Source of the DNA: Candidatus Hydrogenedentota bacterium
Lineage (GTDB): Bacteria; Hydrogenedentota; Hydrogenedentia; Hydrogenedentales; JAEUWI01
DNA length: 64,000 nucleotides
Direction: 5' to 3'
Assembly (NCBI GenBank): GCA_016791475.1
Contig: JAEUWI010000038.1
Coordinates: forward strand, 1-64,000
Part shown: positions 34,617 to 43,685 of the stretch, piece by piece
Layout of the letters: the number at the start of each line of letters is the position of its first letter
How positions within the stretch are numbered: position 1 is the stretch's first letter
Program-made: the position numbers and the translations under genes
The notes under the pieces: model-generated
The model's database searches: none
Seen by the model: the letters and a program-made list of their open reading frames with translations, nothing else
Told to the model about the DNA's origin: nothing

Positions 34617-37415
34617 TTACTTCTTCGCTTTGGCCTTTGCCTTGCTCTTGGCTTTCGCCTTTGGCTTCGCCGCCGCCTTGGCCTTTCCGGCCTTCACCGC
34701 GCCACGGGGCGTCTCAATCGCCGCCTGGGCAGCGGCCAGGCGCGCGATCGGCACGCGGAAGGGGCTGCAGCTCACGTAGTTCAGACCCACGCGGTGGCAG
34801 AACTTCACGGAGTTCGGCTCGCCGCCGTGCTCACCGCAGATACCCACCTTGAGGTCGGGGCGGGTGCTGCGGCCGCGGGTCACGCCGAAATCGACCAACT
34901 GGCCGATGCCTTCCTGATCGAGGACCTGGAAGGGATCCACCGGAAGGATTTCTTCCTTCAGGTAGGAGGGCAGGAAACCGCCGATGTCGTCGCGGGAGAA
35001 GCCGAAGCCCATCTGGGTCAGGTCGTTGGTGCCGAAGCTGAAGAACTCGGCGTGCTCGGCGATCTTGTCCGCCACGAGACAGGCGCGGGGGATTTCGATC
35101 ATGGTGCCGACCATGTAGTCGAGCTTCTTAAGCTTGTACTTCGCCTTGACCTGCTCCGCGACCGTGCGCACGATGGCGGCCTGGTTCAGGAACTCGTTCT
35201 GGTGGCCTACGAGGGGGATCATGATCTCCGGGAAGACCTTGACGCCCTTGGCGGTCAGCTCGGCGGCGGCGCTGAGAATGGCCGTGACCTGCATCTCGGT
35301 GATTTCGGGGTAGGCGATGCCCAGACGGCAGCCGCGGTGACCGAGCATGGGGTTCAGCTCGTGAAGCTGGTCGATGCGGTTGTGGATGTCCGTGTACTGA
35401 AGGCCCATGTGGCGCGCCAGATCGTGCACCTGCTCGGGGGAGAGGGTGACGAACTCGTGGAGCGGCGGATCGAGCAGGCGGACGGTGACAGGCTTGCCGG
35501 CCATCGCCTTGAAGATGCCGAGGAAGTCCTTCTTCTGGAAGGGAAGGAGCTTCATGACCGCGGCGCGGCGATCCTTCTCGTTGTTCGCCAGGATCATCTC
35601 GCGCATGTGGATGATGCGGTCCGGCTCAAAGAACATGTGCTCGGTACGGGCCAGGCCGATACCTTCGGCGCCGAAGGCCACGGCCTGGGCGGCGTCGCCG
35701 GGGGTTTCGCAATTGGTGCGAACGTTGATCTGGCGGGTGGCGTCGGCCCAGGCCATGATCTTCTTGTACCAGGGGTTGCGATCGGGCTGGGCGGGGAGCA
35801 CGTCCAGCGCGCCTTCGAAGAGGTCGCCGGTGCTGCCGTTCATGGAGACCCAGTCGCCTTCGGAAAGGACCTTCTTGCCGATGGTGACTTTCTTGGCCTT
35901 GGCATCGATCTGGAGGGCGCCGCAACCGACGATGCAGCACTTGCCCCAGCCGCGGGCCACGAGGGCCGCGTGGGAGGTCATGCCGCCCTTGGCGGTAAGG
36001 ATGCCGGAGGAGGCGTGCATGCCGTGCACGTCTTCGGGGGAGGTTTCATTGCGGACCAGGATGACCTTCTTACCCTGCTTGGCCCAGATCTCGGCGTCTT
36101 CGGAATTGAAGACGATCTGGCCCACGCCGCCGCCGGGACCCGCGGGAAGGCCCTTCGCCAGAAGGGTGGCCTTCTTCTCGGCCTTCGGATCGACCATGGG
36201 GTGAAGCAGTTCGTTGACCTGCTCCGGATCGACGCGCATGAGGGCCGTCTCCTTGGAGATCAGCTTCTGCTCGGCCATTTCCACGGCCATGCGGATGGCC
36301 GCCGGGCCGGTGCGCTTGCCGGTACGGGTCTGGAGCATCCACAGTTCGCGATTTTCGATCGTGAACTCGATGTCCTGCATGTCGGTGTAGTGCTTTTCGA
36401 GCTTGCAGCGGATGTCGAAGAGTTCCTTGTAGGTCTTCGGCCACAACTCTTCCAGGGACTTCACCTTGGTCTGGTCGGGGGTCTTGGACTTCTTGTTCAG
36501 GGGGAGGGGGGTGCGGATACCGGCCACCACGTCTTCGCCCTGGGCGTTGATCAGCCACTCGCCGTAGAACATGTCTTCGCCGTTGGCCGGGTTGCGCGTG
36601 AACGCCACACCGGTGGCGGAATCATCGCCCATGTTGCCGAAGACCATCGCCTGAACGTTTACGGCCGTACCCCATTCGTGGGGGATGCCTTCAATCTGGC
36701 GGTAGGCGATGGCGCGTTTGCCCATCCAGGACTGGAACACGGCCTTGATGCCGCCTTCGAGCTGCTTCATCGCGTCGTCGGGGAAGGGCGTGCCCAGGGT
36801 GGCTTTGACCGTCTTCTTGAACTCTTCGCAGAGGTCCTTCAGGTCTTCCGCGGTCAAGTCGGTGTCTTCCGTAACCCCGCGCTTCTCCTTGAGGGAGTCG
36901 AACTTGTGTTCCAGCTTGTGGCGGATGCTCTCGCCGTCTTTCGGCTCCAGGCCGGCGGCCTTTTCCATCACCACGTCGGCGTACATCGTGATCAGGCGGC
37001 GGTAGGCGTCATAGACGAAACGCGGGTCGCCGGAGGACTTCAGCAGGCCGGGGAGCGTCTTGGTGCACAGGCCGATGTTCAGCACGGTGTCCATCATGCC
37101 GGGCATCGACATGCGGGCGCCGGAACGGACGGAAAGGAGAAGAGGATTCTTCTCGTCGCCGAACTTCTTGCCCATGACCTTCTCGACCTTCTTCAGGGCG
37201 GCGACATACTCATCGGTGACGTTCTTGGGGATGCGCCCCTTGTTGTCATAGTACGCCGTGCAGACTTCCGTCGTGACGGTGAAGCCTGCGGGGACGGGCA
37301 CGCCCAACTGGGCCATGTCCGCCAGGTTGGCGCCCTTGCCGCCGAGCAGGTTCTTCATGGAGCGGTCGCCTTCGGCTTTGCCGCCACCAAAAAAGTAGAC
37401 GCTTTTCTTGGCCAT
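34617..37415 (-). CDS. ppdK: Pyruvate, phosphate dikinase with basic Ala/Lys tail
   Basis: Interconverts pyruvate, ATP and phosphate with PEP, AMP and pyrophosphate. N-terminal ATP-grasp begins GGKGANLADMAQLGVPVP; the swivelling phosphohistidine domain has GGMTSHAALVARGWGK with His482; the PEP/pyruvate-binding TIM barrel shows VGTMIEIPRACLVADKIA, FGTNDLTQMGFGFSRDD and the C-terminal GICGEHGG and VSCSPFRVPIARLAAAQ. After this normal end the protein continues for about 25-30 residues made almost only of Lys and Ala with a few Pro, giving 932 residues, longer than usual PPDKs (about 870-900). AAGGAG lies 12 bp before the ATG. Monocistronic, with its own terminator. Confidence 0.96.
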   Translation of the reverse strand: MAKKSVYFFGGGKAEGDRSMKNLLGGKGANLADMAQLGVPVPAGFTVTTEVCTAYYDNKGRIPKNVTDEYVAALKKVEKVMGKKFGDEKNPLLLSVRSGARMSMPGMMDTVLNIGLCTKTLPGLLKSSGDPRFVYDAYRRLITMYADVVMEKAAGLEPKDGESIRHKLEHKFDSLKEKRGVTEDTDLTAEDLKDLCEEFKKTVKATLGTPFPDDAMKQLEGGIKAVFQSWMGKRAIAYRQIEGIPHEWGTAVNVQAMVFGNMGDDSATGVAFTRNPANGEDMFYGEWLINAQGEDVVAGIRTPLPLNKKSKTPDQTKVKSLEELWPKTYKELFDIRCKLEKHYTDMQDIEFTIENRELWMLQTRTGKRTGPAAIRMAVEMAEQKLISKETALMRVDPEQVNELLHPMVDPKAEKKATLLAKGLPAGPGGGVGQIVFNSEDAEIWAKQGKKVILVRNETSPEDVHGMHASSGILTAKGGMTSHAALVARGWGKCCIVGCGALQIDAKAKKVTIGKKVLSEGDWVSMNGSTGDLFEGALDVLPAQPDRNPWYKKIMAWADATRQINVRTNCETPGDAAQAVAFGAEGIGLARTEHMFFEPDRIIHMREMILANNEKDRRAAVMKLLPFQKKDFLGIFKAMAGKPVTVRLLDPPLHEFVTLSPEQVHDLARHMGLQYTDIHNRIDQLHELNPMLGHRGCRLGIAYPEITEMQVTAILSAAAELTAKGVKVFPEIMIPLVGHQNEFLNQAAIVRTVAEQVKAKYKLKKLDYMVGTMIEIPRACLVADKIAEHAEFFSFGTNDLTQMGFGFSRDDIGGFLPSYLKEEILPVDPFQVLDQEGIGQLVDFGVTRGRSTRPDLKVGICGEHGGEPNSVKFCHRVGLNYVSCSPFRVPIARLAAAQAAIETPRGAVKAGKAKAAAKPKAKAKSKAKAKAKK

Positions 37416-37725
37416 TGTTAGAATTCTCCTTCACGTTGCCAAATGGGGTGCGCCGGCGGGACACAGGGGAATAGATCAGCCTGCGAATCCTGTAGAGGTA
37501 CACTGCCGGTCACGATTTACGAGACACGATTGCCTGAAGCTCGGGCAAAACTTGGGGAGTATACTGGAATCCTTGTTTTTCATGCAAATATCAAGCGGCA
37601 CAGGTCAAGCACGGATGGAATTAGCTTTACCCGACGCGGGTGGATGTGAAATAATTGGGCCGCTCGGAACGGGCCCATCGGGAGCAGCGACACGGCCCCC
37701 TTCCCCGCCCAGCCATCCCCCATGC
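37416..37725. other. Intergenic region upstream of ppdK and tRNA-Arg
   Basis: About 310 bp carrying the ppdK leader (AAGGAG on the minus strand) and, on the plus strand, the tRNA-Arg promoter. I see no gene and no confident promoter boxes. Confidence 0.5.
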
Positions 37726-37802
37726 GCGCCAGTAGCTCAGCCGGATAGAGCAACGGCCTTCTAAGCCGTAGGTCGCGGGTTCGAATCCCTCCTGGCGCGC
37801 CA
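37726..37802 (+). tRNA. tRNA-Arg (anticodon TCT)
   Basis: Full cloverleaf of 77 nt: acceptor GCGCCAG pairs perfectly with CTGGCGC (37726-37732 with 37792-37798), discriminator G, encoded CCA. D-arm GCTC...GAGC; anticodon stem ACGGC/GCCGT around loop CTTCTAA with anticodon TCT at 37760-37762; T-loop TTCGAAT. The T-stem has one C-T mismatch in its second pair (GCGGG against CCCTC). Confidence 0.96.
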
Positions 37803-38509
37803 TTATTTCTTTTCTTCCCCGCCGGGGCCAGGTTTCCGCAGGGTGGTGGCGCCAGGCAAACGGGAAGCGTCAGAGCCATGACGTGCCACATCCAATTTCA
37901 AAGTCTTGGCGAATCTCAGATCCTCGAGGTAATGGCGAAGCCGCCGTGTATCGTCGGGCGCTCCGTCGCGGAATGCACCCAAAGGCCTTGAGCTTCCACA
38001 CCCGACTCCAACACTAATACGAACAGTTCAGCCGATCCGGACCTGAATACTCATTGGTGGGCATCTACCGTACAGCACAACGGGGAAAGTGGCGCGCGAG
38101 GAACTTCTTTGCGCCGAGAGCGCCACCTATCGGGGCGTGCAATGTTTGTCAATTCTGACACAGCAAATACACGACTTCTCACGAATACTGAGTCGGCAGT
38201 CAATTGATATCTACCCTTTTTTGCCTTTGGGGTACAGCAATCGGATTTGATCGGAAAAAAAATTTCGCGGGCTTTTTCGCAATTCCAGATCCGCGACCAG
38301 GAACTTTTTCGCACCCCTCGGCCCGAGTGGTGGAATACCCGCAACAAATTCGTAAATCCATTTGAATCATAGACTTCGGAATTTCGACGACAAAAATCCG
38401 GCATACAAATTGCAGAAAAATAACGTGGACAACACGCTTGGGGAAGTGGTGCGAAGAGGTCTTCTCTGTGTGTCTCGGTGTGTGAAATTGACTAATGAGG
38501 GTTTGAACA
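37803..38509. other. AT-richer intergenic region upstream of the VPxPA-CTERM gene
   Basis: About 700 bp in which I see no convincing gene. The composition becomes AT-richer from about 38.0 kb and stays so through the following gene. Open frames on the minus strand here lack coding features. The leader of the next gene, with GAGG at 38498-38501, is at the right end. Confidence 0.5.
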
Positions 38510-39292
38510 ATGAGAAAAATGGTGCGAAGTATAGTGGGAATTGCCGCGTTAGCGGCGCTGTGTTTGCCATTTCAGGCAAGCGCAGCATCATTGACGGATT
38601 GGGAGAATCTCGGGCTGCCGGGGCTGACCCTTGATCCCTTGCAGCCGGGTGCACTGTTTTTTCAGTCGTCCGCACTAACAAACAACACCGGTCTACACAG
38701 TGGATTGGACTTTGGTTTGGTGATGTATGAGCACGATAACCTCGCAAGATTCGCCTTCGTCAATTTTGACTCGGCCACCGTGGAATCGTCCATAACAGAT
38801 ATCTACTTCAGCGATTCGAATGAACCAAACTATCTCGCCGATCTACTGGATACTAATGTTATCGAGAGTGACGGCCCGGAATTTTCTCAAGGCGTAGCAC
38901 CTCCAAACGTAGGAGGAACTTGGGCTTATGAAGCGGATATGGATGTAGCTTTGAGCGCCGATTCGGACAGTCCGGTATCGGATAGTGGTATCGAATCGAG
39001 TGACGAGTGGGTAGTGCTGGGATTTGGCATGAATACTCCGAATGCGCCACTCTACGACTATGACTACATTTATGACGAGATAATCAATCGCAGAATCAAT
39101 ATCGCGATGCACGTCCAAGCGATAACAAGAATCAGCGATGGGGCCGGAGGGGGTTCTGATTGGTTCGAATGGGCCCCGTCTGAGAGCTATTATCCGCCCC
39201 GTGACAACATCGTGGTCCCAGTGCCCGCCGCTGCTGGCCTTGGTTTCCTAGGCATGGCGCTGGTCGGTATGGTTCGTCGTAAGAAGAGCTAA
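38510..39292 (+). CDS. Exported protein with VPxPA/PEP-CTERM-like sorting tail
   Basis: A 260-residue protein with a Sec signal (MRKMVRSIVGIAALAALCLPFQASA), an acidic, Asp/Ser-rich body with no recognised domain, and a tripartite C-terminus: short motif VPVPAAA, hydrophobic helix LGFLGMALVGMV, basic end RRKKS. This is the architecture of PEP-CTERM/VPLPA-CTERM proteins, which exosortases cut and anchor or release at the surface; no exosortase is in the window. GAGG lies about 9 bp before the ATG. The gene is AT-richer than its neighbours and is followed by an intrinsic terminator. The body composition suggests a calcium-binding or matrix protein (weak inference). Confidence 0.83.
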   Translation: MRKMVRSIVGIAALAALCLPFQASAASLTDWENLGLPGLTLDPLQPGALFFQSSALTNNTGLHSGLDFGLVMYEHDNLARFAFVNFDSATVESSITDIYFSDSNEPNYLADLLDTNVIESDGPEFSQGVAPPNVGGTWAYEADMDVALSADSDSPVSDSGIESSDEWVVLGFGMNTPNAPLYDYDYIYDEIINRRINIAMHVQAITRISDGAGGGSDWFEWAPSESYYPPRDNIVVPVPAAAGLGFLGMALVGMVRRKKS

Positions 39293-39330
39293 TCACGCTC
39301 GTGCATGCTGGCATCGCCTAAGAGTTTAGT

Positions 39331-39381
39331 CCCACCCCGCTGACCCGTCTTCGGGCGGCTTCGGGGTGGGATTGTTTGTTC
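39331..39381 (+). terminator. Intrinsic terminator of the VPxPA-CTERM gene
   Basis: Stem CCCACCCCG (39331-39339) / CGGGGTGGG (39362-39370) with an inner CCCG/CGGG helix, followed by the T-rich ATTGTTTGTTC. Confidence 0.85.
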
Positions 39382-39619
39382 AACAATCTCCATCCCTTCG
39401 TGCGGTGCGCTCCGACCTTGACGCACACCTTGGAAATTGGGATGCACCGCTCCGGACCAGCGCCCCCCTTCGCTGGTCCGGATTTCGCTTTCGGGTAACA
39501 TTTTAGCCGAATGAAGCGCCTTTACTTGAGTTGGCACGTCACTTCCAGGCTGGGTGGCTCCCAGTTATCTGGGTTCGTTGGCAGTCGGAAGCCTTCTGAA
39601 GCTAACCTGGAATGGGGAG

Positions 39620-39785
39620 GTGCGCCAACGTGGCTTAGCCTTCCAGGCTGAGGAAAAGCACTCTGTTAGTTTTCGAGTAGCCCCATTTTTGTGTCTTGGC
39701 TCTGGTCCCCCAATGAATCGCAAGGCCCGGCAGCATTTAAGATACGCCTTGCCTCAACCTGGAAGGCTCAGCCACGTTGGCGCAC
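39620..39785. repeat. MITE-like element with 34-bp inverted ends
   Basis: Bases 39620-39653 and 39752-39785 are inverted copies with 32 of 34 positions matching (both begin GTGCGCCAACGTGGCT when read inward). About 98 bp lie between. The 760-bp gap 39293-40054 holds the terminator above, this element and a small hairpin; I see no gene in it. Confidence 0.9.
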
Positions 39786-39963
39786 GATTTTATTTGAAGT
39801 CACGATACAACATCGGAGTATTCTTTGCTGGACGATAGACTGAATCCAACATTTATGACTACTTCAGTCGGCTAAAGTCTTACGAGAATTCCCCCCCATT
39901 TTTTTGCCCGTCCCGCAGTTGAGATTTGATCCTGAAGTTTGTTCAAGTACGGTAAAGACTATC

Positions 39964-39981
39964 GGGGGCTGGAAAGCCCCC
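39964..39981. repeat. Short hairpin repeat GGGGGCT-GGAA-AGCCCCC
   Basis: Seven-bp perfect stem with a GGAA tetraloop, about 75 bp upstream of the lactonase gene. It resembles dispersed intergenic hairpins; no T-run follows. Confidence 0.7.
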
Positions 39982-40054
39982 GCTCCCTACTTTTCGAAAT
40001 ATTGAAGCACTGGCACCGCAGATGGGTTGCGGTGTACTTAGGATCCTTATTGCC

Positions 40055-41335
40055 ATGCCCTTGCGTAATCATTCCCGGCGTTCATTCATCAAGCGTACCG
40101 CACTGCTCTCGGGGGCGGCTGCGTTGGCCACTGCGGCGGCGCAGGCCCAGCCGGCGGAGACTGCCCCGCCGCTGATCGCGTATATCGGCACCTTCAGCGC
40201 ACCGCTGCGCGACATGCTGCCTACGCAGGTGGATCTGCCCCCCGGCAATGGCCGCGGGATTCATCTGTTCCACGTGGATCGCTCCAGTGGCGCGATGACA
40301 CCCATCGGGATCCACGAGATGGGCACGAGCCCCAGTTGCCTGGTGCTGAATGGCGATGGAACCCGGTTGTACTCGGCGAATGAAACGGATCGGGTGGGCG
40401 AAAGCAAGGAAGGCACCGTCAGCGCGTTTGCCATCAATCCCGCCGATGGGCAGTTGGAATTGCTCAACACCCTTCCTTCAGGAGGCCGGGGCCCTACCTA
40501 TGTGAGCATCCACCCTTCGGGACGCTTTCTGCTGGTGGCCAATTATTTCGGCGGGTCCGTCGCGGTGTTCCCGATCCTGGACGACGGTCGCCTGGGAGCA
40601 GCAACGTGCGTGCAGGTCGACGCCGGCGAGATTGGCCCCACCCGGGCGACCAACGCGCCGGAGGGCAGCTTCGCCTTCAGCGGGCATGACCGTACCCACG
40701 CGCACATGATCCAGGCCGATCCCTCGGGGCGCTTCGTTCTGCATGTGGACCTGGGTCTGGATCGGATCTTCGTCTGGAAGTTTGATGCGCAGGCGGGAGT
40801 TCTGACGGCGAATGACCCGCCCTCCGTCTCGCTGCCGCCCGGCGACGGCCCGCGTCACTTTCACTTTCACCCCAATGGCCGCTGGTTCTACTCAATTCAG
40901 GAGGAGGGTTCCACCGTCGTCCTGTTTGACTACGACGGAACCACGGGGCGCCTCGAAGCGCGGCAGACCATCTCCACCCTGCCCCCCGACTTTGCGGGGA
41001 GCAACTTCTGCTCCGAGATCCTGGTGTCACCCGACGGGCGTTTTGTCTATGCGGGCAACCGCCTTCACGACAGCATCGGAATCTTTGCCGTCGGTCAGGA
41101 GGGAGAACTCACCTACGTGGGGGAAGAATGGACCCGGGGCAACTATCCCCGCAGTTTCAGTTTCGATCCTTCCGGGCAGTTCCTGTTCTGCTGCAATCAG
41201 CGCGCGGACAACGTGACCGTCTTCCGGGTGAATAAGGACACGGGCGGCCTGACCTTTACTGGCGAATACGCCCCGGTTGGAAATCCCTCGTGCATCGTAT
41301 TCCTTGATCGTGACGGGGCACCCCGGCTCGGCTGA
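40055..41335 (+). CDS. Tat-exported lactonase-family beta-propeller (YbhE/Pgl-like)
   Basis: A 426-residue protein. The N-terminus has a twin-arginine signal (RRSFIK, then TALLSGAAALATAAA). The body is a seven-bladed propeller of the lactonase/6-phosphogluconolactonase type (PF10282): GTSPSCLVLNGDGTRLYSANE, GPTYVSIHPSGRFLLVANYFGGSVAVFPI, GDGPRHFHFHPNGRWFYSIQE, FVYAGNRLHDSIGIFAV, YPRSFSFDPSGQFLFCCNQ. Cytoplasmic Pgl acts in the pentose phosphate pathway; an exported copy more likely acts on a sugar lactone or another ligand outside the membrane (inference). The ATG at 40055 is chosen because it places the Tat motif at the N-terminus. The next gene starts 13 bp downstream. Confidence 0.88.
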   Translation: MPLRNHSRRSFIKRTALLSGAAALATAAAQAQPAETAPPLIAYIGTFSAPLRDMLPTQVDLPPGNGRGIHLFHVDRSSGAMTPIGIHEMGTSPSCLVLNGDGTRLYSANETDRVGESKEGTVSAFAINPADGQLELLNTLPSGGRGPTYVSIHPSGRFLLVANYFGGSVAVFPILDDGRLGAATCVQVDAGEIGPTRATNAPEGSFAFSGHDRTHAHMIQADPSGRFVLHVDLGLDRIFVWKFDAQAGVLTANDPPSVSLPPGDGPRHFHFHPNGRWFYSIQEEGSTVVLFDYDGTTGRLEARQTISTLPPDFAGSNFCSEILVSPDGRFVYAGNRLHDSIGIFAVGQEGELTYVGEEWTRGNYPRSFSFDPSGQFLFCCNQRADNVTVFRVNKDTGGLTFTGEYAPVGNPSCIVFLDRDGAPRLG

Positions 41336-41347
41336 GGAGGAGAGCCC

Positions 41348-43600
41348 ATGGAACGCATGGGAGATGGCTTGGTGAAGGAATCTGATCGCGGTCTGGGAAA
41401 CTCGACCGACCCGGCGCATTCCACCCCGCCAATTCGCCGCTTCGACAGGGAACGTGCAATTCGCGCGGCCCTCGCCATGAGCCTCTTCGCGCTGTTGAGT
41501 CCGCTGCTTGCCCTATCAAGCCCCGAGATTGCCCTGACGGATGACGCTTTCTACTACCTTCTGCCGGCGGCCAATTTCTGGTCGTTGGGCTTCTTCTCCT
41601 TCGACGGATTGACGGGCACGAACGGCTTTCATCCACTCTGGATGGCGCTGGTGACTGCCTGCGCGCTGCCGCTGCATCTGGCGGGTGCGCTGGGGGGCTT
41701 GCCCCGTGTCGTCCTGTGGTTGAGTGTCGCGTTGACGATTTGGGGCGGCCTGGCGTGGTACGGCGTGCTTCGCAGGGGCGGCGTGACGCGGGTGCTGGCC
41801 GCTTTGATCGTGGTGGTAACGGTTGCTGCATGCCAGGACCTCTTCCTGTCCGGCCTGGAGTCGGTCGCGGTGTTCTGGAGCCTGGGGCTGCTCGCCGACC
41901 ACCTCATCAAGCGCATCGCGGAGGGCGCCCCCATACAACCTGTCCGGCTCGCTCTGTATTCAATGCTGGTTCTGTTCAGCCGACTGGATTGCGGACTATT
42001 TTTGCTTTTGCTCTATGTGCTCCTGCTCCCCTTTGCGGGCTTGCGCCGGGTCTTCATCGCGGGCGTGATACTGACCCTGCTGGCAACGCCGTATCTGCTG
42101 ATGAATGTGGCATGGCATGGCGCCGCAACACCCATCAGCGGCCGGGTGAAACAGCACTGGGGCGACCGCTACGAACTGGAGACCACGGGGCAGATCTATG
42201 GCGTGTCCCTGGCCCAGATTCAAACCGGGCCCGGAAAATCGCGCCTGCGCCAGATCACCCAAACCTATCTGCCGCGCGACCTCGCGCCGGGCCTGCGCAC
42301 GCTGTCCCTCGGTCAAATTGATCTTGCAGGCAACCAGCGCGCGTGGTTTCCCTGGGTGCTCGGCGCGTCGCTCCTGGCGGCGGGGCTCCGGCTGGCGCTG
42401 CTGCTTCGCAGACGCCCGCCCCTTGCCGGTCGTTTTCTGGCGGGCCTGGGCATCGCGCTGCTCGCCTTCTACATCGTCAGCACCATGTACTACGCCCTTT
42501 CCTATGACCGCGTTTGGCCGTGGTACGGCGCCGCGGGTGTAATGGTGACGGCGGCGGGCCTGACCGGACTCGCGGGGGGCTTGCTGGCCTTTTCCAGAGC
42601 CGTGTTCGCTCTAGGCGCCGTCCTCGCCGTGCTGCTCGTGTTCTGGACCGCCGCAAATCTCCGCGACCTGCGGAAGGCGGAAAACACGAACCCCCAGTCG
42701 TTGCGGGCGGTCTATCTCGACATGGCCAACTGGCTGGCAAAGCAAACGCCGAAGGATACCGTGGCCGCCGGGTGGGCCGTCGGAGAAATTGGTTGGTACG
42801 CCGAGCGCCCAGTCATCAACCTGGAGGGGCTCGCAAGCGACGAAAGCCTGCTGGAGGCCAATAAGGCCACGGACCTCCTCCCCTTTCTGGCGTGGTACGA
42901 TGTGCGCTACCTGTGCAATTTCTGGCGTCCTTCCCTCGCGCCCCGCCCGGAGGAATTGCTCGCATCGCAGACATCCATCGGGGCCTGGAAGCGCGATCCC
43001 GTCCGCTATTTCTGGACGCTCCGTCTCCGCCCGATGATGGATTGCCCCGAAGCTTTCTCGGTGCTCCACCGAAATGACGCGGGCGACGCGCAGGACACCT
43101 CAGGCTATGTGATTGGGGTAGATCAGGACACCGTGGCGCGATTTCTGGCCGCGAGGAGCGCCTGGCGCGATCGCCTCGCCGCCACGGCGACGGTTTTGCC
43201 CGCGGAAAATCTCCTGTCAATTCGGGGGGGCAAGGTTGAGGCGAATATCGGCCGGACGGAAGGCTACTTCGTTCGCGGGAGCGAGTTGACGTATGCGCTG
43301 CAGGATCAGGCTCCGGGCAGCTACGAAGTCTACGGCCGACTCTGCAATCTATCCGCGAAGGAGGGAAGCCTGGATCTCGCTAACGGGACCGGAAAACGGA
43401 CCGTGCGGATACCCGGCGAGTTGCAATGGCGCCATACCCATCTCGGGAGTAAGATGATCGCCGATGGCATGCCCGAAGCAGCGCTTCATATCACGGCGAT
43501 GAGCGGCGGTGTGTATCTCGATCAACTCTACCTGGTCGCGCGCGAAAAGCAAGCGGAATTTGAGGCCATTCCCCCCGATTGGTGGGGCTCGGCCCGATAG
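41348..43600 (+). CDS. GT-C-type integral membrane protein, possible glycosyltransferase
   Basis: A 750-residue membrane protein. After a short polar N-terminus there are about 10-12 hydrophobic helices (residues about 40-455), with an early periplasmic loop bearing LTDDAFYYLLPAANFW, an Asp-Asp motif like that of polyprenyl-phosphate-sugar-dependent (GT-C) mannosyl/arabinosyltransferases, and FHPLWMALV. The remaining about 290 residues are a soluble periplasmic region (VINLEGLASDESLLEANK ..., and a beta-rich end). The donor and acceptor are unknown. A GGAGGAGAG ribosome binding site precedes the ATG; it is likely co-transcribed with the lactonase-like gene. Confidence 0.75.
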   Translation: MERMGDGLVKESDRGLGNSTDPAHSTPPIRRFDRERAIRAALAMSLFALLSPLLALSSPEIALTDDAFYYLLPAANFWSLGFFSFDGLTGTNGFHPLWMALVTACALPLHLAGALGGLPRVVLWLSVALTIWGGLAWYGVLRRGGVTRVLAALIVVVTVAACQDLFLSGLESVAVFWSLGLLADHLIKRIAEGAPIQPVRLALYSMLVLFSRLDCGLFLLLLYVLLLPFAGLRRVFIAGVILTLLATPYLLMNVAWHGAATPISGRVKQHWGDRYELETTGQIYGVSLAQIQTGPGKSRLRQITQTYLPRDLAPGLRTLSLGQIDLAGNQRAWFPWVLGASLLAAGLRLALLLRRRPPLAGRFLAGLGIALLAFYIVSTMYYALSYDRVWPWYGAAGVMVTAAGLTGLAGGLLAFSRAVFALGAVLAVLLVFWTAANLRDLRKAENTNPQSLRAVYLDMANWLAKQTPKDTVAAGWAVGEIGWYAERPVINLEGLASDESLLEANKATDLLPFLAWYDVRYLCNFWRPSLAPRPEELLASQTSIGAWKRDPVRYFWTLRLRPMMDCPEAFSVLHRNDAGDAQDTSGYVIGVDQDTVARFLAARSAWRDRLAATATVLPAENLLSIRGGKVEANIGRTEGYFVRGSELTYALQDQAPGSYEVYGRLCNLSAKEGSLDLANGTGKRTVRIPGELQWRHTHLGSKMIADGMPEAALHITAMSGGVYLDQLYLVAREKQAEFEAIPPDWWGSAR

Positions 43601-43685
43601 CGAATCTTCACCGTTCGCCGGGGTGCGTCTATGCGCGAAACAGGTTGGGAGGGCGGGCATGCCAGTGCCGCAGGTTCAAACGTTC

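Noticed and set aside
34605..37421. A 938-codon open frame on the plus strand, antisense to nearly all of ppdK
   Set aside because: It mirrors a conserved enzyme; long antisense frames are expected opposite GC-rich genes, and the translation is His/Gly/Leu-rich without family motifs.
37580..37891. Minus-strand frame whose product contains GIRTRDLRLRRPLLYPAELL
   Set aside because: This phrase is the well-known false protein produced by translating the antisense of a tRNA gene; it overlaps tRNA-Arg exactly.
38051..38404. A 117-codon minus-strand frame in the gap upstream of the VPxPA-CTERM gene
   Set aside because: No ribosome binding site, no recognisable domain, and composition typical of non-coding sequence; kept as intergenic.
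37726..39292. tRNA-adjacent AT-rich segment considered as an integrated island
   Set aside because: No integrase, no repeated tRNA 3' end and no other mobile gene was found, so only a low-key note is kept.
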